A stretch of 6,850 nucleotides of DNA from Bacteroidales bacterium UBA5266 (lineage in GTDB: Bacteria > Bacteroidota > Bacteroidia > Bacteroidales > WCHB1-69). The translations under genes and the position numbers were made by a program. The notes under the pieces were generated by a model. The model had not been told where the DNA came from. It searched no databases and saw only the letters and a program-made list of their open reading frames with translations. Shown here in pieces: positions 1 through 5,786 of the stretch. Where the stretch lies: the NCBI GenBank assembly GCA_002411545.1, contig DHTG01000009.1, forward strand, positions 4,140 through 10,989, read 5' to 3'. Numbering within the stretch: the first letter of the stretch is position 1; each line of letters opens with the position of its first letter.

Positions 1-46
1 TTCACTCTTTCCACAGGATCGCAGCAACAGTAAAGACAAACACCTC

Positions 47-619
47 CTATTCCCCCTTCAATTCAAATTGTTTTATCACCCTATATTCAGGAGTATGCTT
101 ATTCTGACATATGCTTTCAAATAAGATAATTTCTTTTACTTCTAAGCGATGGTTAAATAAAGGAGCGTGGGCAAGGATTTGTTTCCAAAAATATTTCTTA
201 TCGTCGATGCTGTGAATGCGGGCCAAGGTGGCATGAGGAACAAAATTACCGAAAGTAGGTTTAAAGCCGAAAGCTCGCATATGTTTTTCCAATCCTTTAT
301 GTAGTTGATTGATTTCTTTAATTTTATCATCAGACCCGACCCAAATAATTCGCGGTTGATACCGGCTGCCGAAAGCCCCGATACGGTTTAAGCAAATGTC
401 AAACGAAGCCATGGGTTTTGTAAGTTCTTCTATCTTCTGTTCGATGGCCGGTATGACATCTTCCTTCGTATCGCCGAGGAATTTTAATGTCATATGTATA
501 TTCTCCAAATCTATCCAATTAATCTTATCCAATTTAGTGGATGACCGACGTATGGCTCGGCATGCTGTGGTAAACTTTTCATCGGAAGGAATGCGAATGG
601 CTATAAACAAACGTTTCAT
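47..619 (-). CDS. thpR: RNA 2',3'-cyclic phosphodiesterase (2H superfamily, LigT/ThpR type)
   Basis: The 190-residue product carries the two HxT motifs that define the 2H phosphoesterase fold: HMT at residues 42-44, followed by LKFLG, and HAT at 129-131 inside a VPHATLARI stretch. Each motif gives a catalytic His and a phosphate-binding Thr. Members are small cytoplasmic enzymes that open 2',3'-cyclic phosphates on RNA ends to 2'-phosphates; some also ligate tRNA halves in vitro. The length fits the family. The frame stays open upstream to 766, but that extension overlaps the rhomboid gene, is basic and low in complexity, and lacks family features. The ATG at 619 gives the classic MKRLFIAI first strand, so it is chosen. 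The gene starts 10 bases after the rhomboid stop and is probably cotranscribed with it. No Shine-Dalgarno sequence is visible. The family call is firm; the physiological RNA substrate is unknown. Confidence 0.9.
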   Translation of the reverse strand: MKRLFIAIRIPSDEKFTTACRAIRRSSTKLDKINWIDLENIHMTLKFLGDTKEDVIPAIEQKIEELTKPMASFDICLNRIGAFGSRYQPRIIWVGSDDKIKEINQLHKGLEKHMRAFGFKPTFGNFVPHATLARIHSIDDKKYFWKQILAHAPLFNHRLEVKEIILFESICQNKHTPEYRVIKQFELKGE

Positions 620-629
620 CAGGCAATTT

Positions 630-1331
630 TTACGTATTATTTTTTGTATCGGGTATTTTCCAATAGGCATTTTCGTCGTTATCATCCTCATCCTCTTCCC
701 TATCCTCTTCTTCTGCAAACGGATCAGGTCTTTGAGGACCATCCTTTTTAAAATAGAAAGCTGCAATTATGCCGGCAAGGGCACCGGTGGTATGAATTTC
801 CCATGAGATATTTTTTCCGGGGAAAAAATCGGGAAAGAAGCCCCATATAATGGCTCCATACAAAAAGGTAATGATCAACGAAAAAGCAATGGTTCTTCGT
901 TCTCGTTTCAGCAATGCCGAGCTGATTAGAAAGAAAAACATCCCGTAAATCAAGCCGCTCGCACCGATATGATAACCGCCACGCGCAAAAAACCAACCCC
1001 AAAAGCCACTCAAGAGATAAATAAAGAAAAAAATAAACACGGCCTTTCGTTTATATAAGTAAAACAAACCAAAACCTATCACCACCAGCGAAGTAGTATT
1101 GCTGAAAATATGATCGAAATCCAAATGAATGAGAGGGGCACAGATGATTCCGATAAGCCCTTTGGCATGCAGCGGATGTATGCCCAACAAGCCTAAATCA
1201 AAGCGTATATGCTTGCCAATGATAAAGATTATCCACATGAGAGCGACAAAGGACAGCGGAAAAATAAACGCTCGGACGAGATCTTTTTTATCGGACTGTA
1301 GGTGCTTGGATGTATCGTCAATCATAAGCAT
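630..1331 (-). CDS. Rhomboid family intramembrane serine protease
   Basis: This 233-residue polytopic membrane protein has the rhomboid catalytic signature. GASG at 123-126 supplies the nucleophile Ser125 at the start of a membrane helix. H180, in an IHTTGALAG stretch, is the dyad His in the last helix. H69 and the HIFSN motif (H74 to N78) match the conserved HxxxN that shapes the oxyanion hole. About six hydrophobic segments lie between residues 21 and 194. Rhomboids cleave transmembrane substrates within the inner membrane; the substrate here is unknown. After the last helix comes a soluble tail of about 38 residues rich in Glu and Asp (residues 206-220 are nearly all acidic). The start could be M1 or M3 (ATG at 1325); neither has a Shine-Dalgarno sequence. 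It is the first gene of a leftward pair with thpR and is transcribed away from the peptidase genes. Confidence 0.88.
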   Translation of the reverse strand: MLMIDDTSKHLQSDKKDLVRAFIFPLSFVALMWIIFIIGKHIRFDLGLLGIHPLHAKGLIGIICAPLIHLDFDHIFSNTTSLVVIGFGLFYLYKRKAVFIFFFIYLLSGFWGWFFARGGYHIGASGLIYGMFFFLISSALLKRERRTIAFSLIITFLYGAIIWGFFPDFFPGKNISWEIHTTGALAGIIAAFYFKKDGPQRPDPFAEEEDREEDEDDNDENAYWKIPDTKNNT

Positions 1332-1440
1332 CTAACGCATAAATATAACTTTTCGTTTTAAAAGGCGTAAAAATACTGTGTTTTTTATTCACCCGTATTG
1401 TCCGACATACCCTACAATTTCAATTATAGATTCTGAGCGA

Positions 1441-1455
1441 AACAAAGAATTTGTT
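1441..1455. repeat. Short perfect inverted repeat, possible operator
   Basis: AACAAA, a GAA spacer and TTTGTT form a perfect 6-base inverted repeat in the middle of the divergent intergenic region. Its placement between two divergent promoters would suit a dimeric regulator. In DNA this AT-rich, a repeat of this size can occur by chance, and no regulator gene lies in the window. Confidence 0.2.
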
Positions 1456-1589
1456 GATTTTATCTAACAATAGTGATTATAAACAGTATCTTGTTAAGAC
1501 AAAACAGCATCACGTTTTTTTTTGGCTTGAAATTTGTAAAGACTACAGGCTAAAAAACTACTGTTTTATTCATTAAAAATAAATTACCC

Positions 1590-1597
1590 TATCTTTA
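1590..1597 (+). promoter_or_regulatory. Candidate Bacteroidota -7 box before the TPR-M23-LysM gene
   Basis: TATCTTTA matches the Bacteroidota sigma-ABfr -7 consensus TAnnTTTG at all fixed positions but the last. No clean -33 TTTG lies at the usual distance; only a TTTT run at 1564-1567 is near. If used, transcription would begin around 1603, leaving a leader of only a few bases before the ATG at 1609. Confidence 0.4.
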
Positions 1598-1608
1598 AAC
1601 TATTGATA

Positions 1609-3378
1609 ATGAACAGACCAAAATTAATATTTCTATTAATAATCTTCTTTTATTCAAACAATACCTACACTCAGTCGAAAGCAAAATCAACGGATTGCTT
1701 TGCAAACCTAACACGCAAAGAAAAGCAATTAAATCGTTATCTTTCCGCAGCTGAAAAAAATTTTACAGATGACTATGCCTATATTCTCTCGATTTATAAT
1801 TGCAATTATATAGATTCGTCTCAAAGAAGTCATCGATTTTTACAGAAGCTGAGTCATCAAGCTACCTATGAAATCAAACGCGCTCAAAACGACACCAATA
1901 TATTATGTCCGCAAATCGACAGAATGCATTTATTGTTAGGGAAAACCTATTATGGCATGCAAGATTATGAAAAGGCCATACAGGTATTTGAAACGATGAT
2001 TCAACAATTTCCGCAATCCATAAGCTTAGCGGAAGCTTATCTCTACTTAGCCAAAATCAATATGTGCATGAATGAGTTTGAGGAAGCGGAAAACTATTTA
2101 CAATTGTCAAAAACCTTCCTACAAAATCTCGACAGTGTTTGCGATCTATCTAAACATTGGTTGGCCACTGCCGCCGACAACTACTTACGTCAAGATGTAT
2201 ACATTCTGGCTATTCCACTGGTACAACAAATATTGGAAAAACAAAAAATAAGCCGATCCATACAAACAAGATTATTGTTTATTTTGGGACAAATGCATCA
2301 ATACATGGGGAACGATTCGGAAGCCGTTGTTTATTTTAACCAAGTGATACAGAGGCGTTCTTCCGACATCATGCATGCATATGCTTATGTTAACAGTGAT
2401 TTGTGCTGCAAACGACAACAACAAAAAATAAGCGATTCCATCCGTATAGAAGCTATTGAAAACAATTATTGCGAAGACTTCAATTTCGAACCCACTATTG
2501 TAGAGAGCATTCACGACAGCGATTTTATACATTCCATTTATCCTTACTACTTCAATGACCCGGCTACCATGTTTTTTCTCGATGAAAGTGAGTGGACCAG
2601 CGATACATTGGATGATGAATGGTACGACGATTACGATACCACCATGATATCCGATGAATTATTAGCCATTATGCTCGAAAACTGGGATTCTGTTTCCGTT
2701 CATATTCCTAAAACCGATTTTAAAAACTTTACCGACACTATCTTTTTACCTTTATTCGATCCCATTGAAGGCTATATGCTGCCCTATTTCGGAGAACTTA
2801 CGTCCCGTTTCGGATGGCGACGCTATCGTTACCATTACGGCATTGACACTAAAAACCAATACGGGGAACCCATATATTGTGTTTTCGACGGAGTAGTACG
2901 TATTGCCAAACGAAGTCGTACCTATGGCAATGTACTGGTGATACGACATTCCAACGGATTGGAAACCTTTTACGCCCATTGTTCCCGCTTATTGGTAAAA
3001 CAAAACCAAGAAGTCAAAGCGGGCGATATCATTGCTTTGATAGGAAGTACCGGACGATCAACGGGTCCGCACCTACATTTCGAAACACGTTATAAAGGCA
3101 ATCCTTTCGATCCGGAAATTTTAATCGATTTTGAAAATAAGAAATTACGTTCCGATACACTTATCATCACCAAAGAAACGTTCAACTACCGAAACCCCTA
3201 CGGACAAGGAGCCAGTAAAAGCAGTCGGAGCGGAAATGCCGTGTATCACAAGGTAAAATCCGGAGAAACACTGTCAGGCATAGCCCGTAAATACCGAACC
3301 AGTGTCTCAAGCATCAAACGCCTAAACGGATTACGCAGCGATATGATACGCGAAGGAAGAAATTTAAGGGTTAAATAG
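1609..3378 (+). CDS. Secreted TPR-M23 peptidase-LysM fusion protein (predicted peptidoglycan endopeptidase)
   Basis: The 589-residue product begins with a signal peptide: basic MNRPK, a LIFLLIIFFY core, likely cleavage near TYTQ. It has no lipobox. Residues about 45-250 are helical with TPR-like repeats, clearest in the LLLGKTYYGMQDYEKAIQVF stretch (109-128) and again near 221-250; the pattern recalls the PorW/SprE lipoprotein of type IX secretion. An acidic linker (about 325-360) follows. The M23/LytM domain (about 388-508) has HxxxD (H409, D413), YAH (H457) and HLH (H488, H490), so the zinc ligands and catalytic His are all present. A LysM domain ends the protein (546-589). M23 enzymes cut peptide cross-links in peptidoglycan, and LysM binds its glycan. 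The alternative TTG start at 1603 would add two residues before the signal peptide and is less likely than ATG 1609. The M23 and LysM calls are firm; the PorW link is an inference from memory. Confidence 0.88.
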   Translation: MNRPKLIFLLIIFFYSNNTYTQSKAKSTDCFANLTRKEKQLNRYLSAAEKNFTDDYAYILSIYNCNYIDSSQRSHRFLQKLSHQATYEIKRAQNDTNILCPQIDRMHLLLGKTYYGMQDYEKAIQVFETMIQQFPQSISLAEAYLYLAKINMCMNEFEEAENYLQLSKTFLQNLDSVCDLSKHWLATAADNYLRQDVYILAIPLVQQILEKQKISRSIQTRLLFILGQMHQYMGNDSEAVVYFNQVIQRRSSDIMHAYAYVNSDLCCKRQQQKISDSIRIEAIENNYCEDFNFEPTIVESIHDSDFIHSIYPYYFNDPATMFFLDESEWTSDTLDDEWYDDYDTTMISDELLAIMLENWDSVSVHIPKTDFKNFTDTIFLPLFDPIEGYMLPYFGELTSRFGWRRYRYHYGIDTKNQYGEPIYCVFDGVVRIAKRSRTYGNVLVIRHSNGLETFYAHCSRLLVKQNQEVKAGDIIALIGSTGRSTGPHLHFETRYKGNPFDPEILIDFENKKLRSDTLIITKETFNYRNPYGQGASKSSRSGNAVYHKVKSGETLSGIARKYRTSVSSIKRLNGLRSDMIREGRNLRVK

Positions 3379-3406
3379 TACAATATTGCGACAGCTTTAC
3401 CGTTGA

Positions 3407-3414
3407 TAGGTTTT
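3407..3414 (+). promoter_or_regulatory. Weak candidate -7 box before the second M23 gene
   Basis: TAGGTTTT is one base off TAnnTTTG and is preceded, after an 18-base spacer, by TTG at 3386-3388, a partial -33 element. It lies in the 59-base gap between the two M23 genes. Read-through from the upstream gene is equally possible, since no terminator hairpin is seen in the gap. Confidence 0.25.
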
Positions 3415-3437
3415 GTAAAAATTTGTTTCCGACGTAG

Positions 3438-4385
3438 ATGAAATATAAATTCAATCACAAGTCCCTTTCCTTTGAAAGAGAAGAAATCACAATCAAAAAG
3501 CGATTAAAAAAACTGTTGACCTATGTGTTGATAGCCCTTTCATTTGCCGTGGTTACGATTGTTATTTACAACAACTTTTTCACCTCTCCCAAAGAAAAAC
3601 GTTTGATACGCGAGTTGGAATTAACAAGCTTGAAGATAGACGCCTTAGACCGACGGGTAAACTTATTATCCAATGTTGTACGCGGCTTGGAAGAAAAAGA
3701 CGATAATTTATACCGAGCTTTACTGGAAGCGGAACCTGTTAAAAACAGAAATAATTACATCGAACAATTACATATCACTTATGATTATAGCGACATTCAA
3801 AGTCATTCCAAGGCTCTGCGTGAATTGGAACGTAAAATTGATATATTAACCGCTCATTCACAAGCACAATTGTCTTCCTATAAAGAGTTATGGGAGCTTA
3901 CGCAAAAAAAAGAAGCCATCTATGCCTCCATCCCTGCGATTTCGCCGGTAAAAAACCCGCAAGTCGTGTCGGGCTTTGGCATGCGTTATCATCCTATTTA
4001 TAAAATTTTACGACGACATACCGGCATTGACATCATCGGTAGAAAAGGCACCCCCATTTATGCTACGGCCGATGGCGTGGTAAGCAGTGAAGAAGCAGGT
4101 GCAGGTTACGGAATTACGGTCATCATCAACCATGGCAACGGCTATAAAACACTCTATGCCCATCTGTCGAAAAAAAACGTACGTACCGGACAAAAAGTAA
4201 AAAGAGGCGAAGTAATCGGATACATGGGCAGCTCCGGACTATCGGTATCCTCACACCTTCATTATGAAGTGATGAAAAACGACACCAAAGTCAATCCCGT
4301 CCATTATTTCTTTGCCGATTTAACCCCCGAAGAATACAATCAAATCTTAGAAGAAGCATCTAAAATCAACCAATCCTTATCGTAA
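3438..4385 (+). CDS. Membrane-anchored M23 family metallopeptidase with coiled coil
   Basis: The 315-residue product has a basic cytoplasmic N-terminus (about 1-25, ending KKRLKK), one membrane helix (about 26-46) and a periplasmic part. Residues about 52-160 are charged and helical, with coiled-coil-like spacing of hydrophobic residues. A complete M23/LytM domain follows (about 170-290): a GFGMRYHP entry strand, HTGID (H194, D198), YAH (H242) and HLH (H273, H275), so both the zinc ligands and the catalytic His are kept. It should cleave peptide cross-links in the periplasm while tethered to the inner membrane. The build resembles the widespread single-pass Bacteroidota M23 proteins and, more distantly, MepM or EnvC, but it lacks LysM or OapA-like domains. 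It lies 59 bases after another M23 gene that encodes a LysM domain. Because the catalytic residues are intact, it is unlikely to be only an amidase activator of the EnvC/NlpD kind. No Shine-Dalgarno sequence is seen before the ATG. Confidence 0.9.
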   Translation: MKYKFNHKSLSFEREEITIKKRLKKLLTYVLIALSFAVVTIVIYNNFFTSPKEKRLIRELELTSLKIDALDRRVNLLSNVVRGLEEKDDNLYRALLEAEPVKNRNNYIEQLHITYDYSDIQSHSKALRELERKIDILTAHSQAQLSSYKELWELTQKKEAIYASIPAISPVKNPQVVSGFGMRYHPIYKILRRHTGIDIIGRKGTPIYATADGVVSSEEAGAGYGITVIINHGNGYKTLYAHLSKKNVRTGQKVKRGEVIGYMGSSGLSVSSHLHYEVMKNDTKVNPVHYFFADLTPEEYNQILEEASKINQSLS

Positions 4386-4392
4386 TAATCAC

Positions 4393-4400
4393 TATCTTTG
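4393..4400 (+). promoter_or_regulatory. Bacteroidota -7 promoter box before the ABC permease gene
   Basis: TATCTTTG is an exact match to the Bacteroidota -7 consensus TAnnTTTG and lies in the 37-base gap before the permease ATG at 4423. Transcription would start around 4406, giving a leader of about 17 bases. No clear -33 TTTG is seen at 17-20 bases upstream, where the end of the M23 gene lies, so strength is uncertain. This suggests that the permease has its own start rather than depending on the peptidase genes. Confidence 0.5.
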
Positions 4401-4422
4401 CATGGCAATACGAAAATAAATC

Positions 4423-5646
4423 ATGGGCTTATTTTTCCAAAATAAAAAAGAATATACCTCACAATCCATATCGAAAGCTGCTTGGTTGAAATTCAAAAAA
4501 AACCGCCAAGGAATGTTTTTGTTGCTATTTGTAGTCTTTATAGCCTTATGTGCTATTTTAGGCTACCTCATCACCCCAGACAGCACCCCTTATGCCAACG
4601 AACAATTGCTCGAAATCCGTTTGCAAAAACCCGGAAGCAGCACCCGACTGTTGCTGATTCGAAAAAATCAAGCGATAAAGAAAAATAATGCTTTTCATAA
4701 AATGTTGTTCGGACAAACCAATCCCTATCGTATGCTTCCCTTATCATCCTATCGGTTTCATAAGGACTCCATCATCATAGAACGACTCCATGAAACACCC
4801 CCTTATAACATCTCTGCTTATTCCCTGGCAGAAATCGTTTATCCCGTTAAAAGCCAAACTCATATCCTATCCGACGGTCGTTATTTGCACTTTACCGACA
4901 TATACAATCAATCACACAGCATTTCCATTCAAGCCCTGCAAACACAGATAGAAAAAGAACATATCATCACAAAAAAACATCTTTTAGGCACCGATCGTTA
5001 CGGGCGCGATGTATTGAGTCAGCTCATAATCGGAGCCAGAGTCAGCCTGTCTGTAGGTTTTATTTCGGTCTCCATTGCCTTGCTCATCGGTGTGTTTTTA
5101 GGCGCTGTAGCCGGATATTTCCGAGGCTGGATTGACGATATTATCATGTGGTTTATCAACGTAGTATGGTCCATTCCTACCCTTCTGTTGGTGATTGCCA
5201 TTAGCTTTGCCTTAGGAGCCGGTTTTTGGCAAATATTTGTAGCGATAGGCCTAACCATGTGGGTCGATATCGCCCGTGTAGTAAGAGGACAAGTGATCAG
5301 CTTGCGCGAAAAGGAGTTTGTAGAAGCATCAAAAGCTATGGGATTTAACCATCTTACAATTATCTTTAAACACATCATACCAAATATCTCAGGTACTATT
5401 ATCGTGATTGCCGCCTCTAATTTTGCTTCCGCCATTTTAACCGAAGCCGGATTGAGCTTTCTAGGGATAGGCGTTCAACCTCCCATGCCTTCCTGGGGCA
5501 GTATGATCAAAGAAAACTACGGCTATATCATTCTCGATTATGCTTATTTGGCCATTATTCCGGGGATAGCCATTATGTTGCTGGTGTTGGCGTTTATGCT
5601 TTTAGGCAATACCATCAGAGATGTAATGGACGTTAAAGAAAACTAA
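4423..5646 (+). CDS. ABC transporter permease, OppC/DppC (peptide/nickel) family
   Basis: The 407-residue product has the OppC/DppC layout: a soluble N-terminus with KFKKNRQG just before TM1 (about 31-51), a long periplasmic stretch, the family hallmark LLGTDRYGRD (187-196), then five more helices between about 207 and 396. The EAA loop that docks the ATPase is clear at 299-320, with EFVEASKAMG and then HIIPN. The LSFLGIGVQPP...WG signature near 344-359 is also typical. The protein would pair with an OppB-type permease and two ATPases to import oligopeptides or a related solute across the inner membrane. Usual OppC proteins are about 300 residues; the excess is a periplasmic insert of about 135 residues between TM1 and the GTDRYGRD motif. 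No partner subunit or binding protein is in the window, so the substrate cannot be assigned. It could equally be named dppC or oppC, so no symbol is given. Confidence 0.9.
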   Translation: MGLFFQNKKEYTSQSISKAAWLKFKKNRQGMFLLLFVVFIALCAILGYLITPDSTPYANEQLLEIRLQKPGSSTRLLLIRKNQAIKKNNAFHKMLFGQTNPYRMLPLSSYRFHKDSIIIERLHETPPYNISAYSLAEIVYPVKSQTHILSDGRYLHFTDIYNQSHSISIQALQTQIEKEHIITKKHLLGTDRYGRDVLSQLIIGARVSLSVGFISVSIALLIGVFLGAVAGYFRGWIDDIIMWFINVVWSIPTLLLVIAISFALGAGFWQIFVAIGLTMWVDIARVVRGQVISLREKEFVEASKAMGFNHLTIIFKHIIPNISGTIIVIAASNFASAILTEAGLSFLGIGVQPPMPSWGSMIKENYGYIILDYAYLAIIPGIAIMLLVLAFMLLGNTIRDVMDVKEN

Positions 5647-5685
5647 ATCCCTACCCTACGTTAAGCCTTCAAGCTACATACTTCT

Positions 5686-5715
5686 ATAAACATCCGATGG
5701 ATAGGTTTGTTTTTT
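5686..5715 (+). terminator. Weak candidate intrinsic terminator after the permease
   Basis: An imperfect hairpin can be drawn: AAAC (5688-5691) with GTTT (5705-5708), plus CC with GG nearer the loop, followed by a run of six T at 5710-5715. The stem has a mismatch and a bulge, and is weak. It overlaps the candidate promoter box at 5702-5709, so at most one of the two readings is likely to be the main function. Confidence 0.2.
5702..5709 (+). promoter_or_regulatory. Candidate -7 promoter box before the TamB-like gene
   Basis: TAGGTTTG matches TAnnTTTG exactly and lies in the 140-base gap after the permease. Transcription would start near 5715, leaving a leader of about 70 bases before the ATG at 5787. 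No -33 TTTG is visible at the right distance. Alternative near-matches closer to the gene are TAACTTTT (5739-5746) and TATTTTTC (5752-5759). Confidence 0.3.
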
Positions 5716-5786
5716 ATTCACTAATTGATAGAATTCAGTAACTTTTTATTCTATTTTTCGTTAAATAGATGTAATTAATACTATTA

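Larger units (their letters stand above)
1332..1608. other. Divergent intergenic region
   Basis: These 277 bases separate the leftward rhomboid-thpR pair from the rightward peptidase genes, so they should carry promoters in both directions. No convincing gene was found in any frame. Visible content: AT-rich runs, including a T tract near 1516-1523; a perfect 6+6 inverted repeat with a 3-base spacer at 1441-1455; further AACAA/TTGTT words at 1466-1470 and 1491-1495; and a near-consensus -7 box for the rightward gene at 1590-1597. For the leftward side, TATTTTTA on the minus strand (1368-1375) is one base off TAnnTTTG, but no TTTG or TTG sits at the right distance upstream, so it is only a weak candidate. 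Confidence 0.6.

Noticed and set aside
1..46. Possible C-terminal tail of a rightward gene ending in TAA at 31-33, and an AGGAGG on the minus strand at 43-48 that could serve a leftward gene beyond the edge.
   Set aside because: Only about ten codons are visible in the first case, and no start codon at proper spacing lies within the window in the second. Neither can be supported.
620..766. N-terminal extension of thpR by 49 codons.
   Set aside because: It overlaps the end of the rhomboid gene in another frame, is basic and low in complexity, and precedes the conserved MKRLFIAI start of the family.
396..806. 136-codon open frame on the plus strand.
   Set aside because: It lies antisense across thpR and the rhomboid tail, both of which have clear motifs; the product resembles no family and is a shadow.
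2272..2532. 86-codon open frame antisense to the TPR half of the fusion gene.
   Set aside because: The sense frame is continuous from signal peptide to LysM, so this is a shadow.
1609..3378. The fusion as an assembly or frameshift artefact joining two genes.
   Set aside because: The frame is continuous without stops, the linker keeps the same base and codon style as both sides, and the catalytic and LysM ends are intact. Read-level proof is not available here.
3438..4385. Second M23 protein as a degenerate amidase activator (EnvC/NlpD type).
   Set aside because: Those activators have lost zinc ligands, whereas this protein keeps HxxxD, YAH and HLH.
5019..5435. 138-codon open frame on the minus strand.
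   Set aside because: It is fully antisense to the conserved membrane part of the ABC permease and shows only composition-driven sequence.
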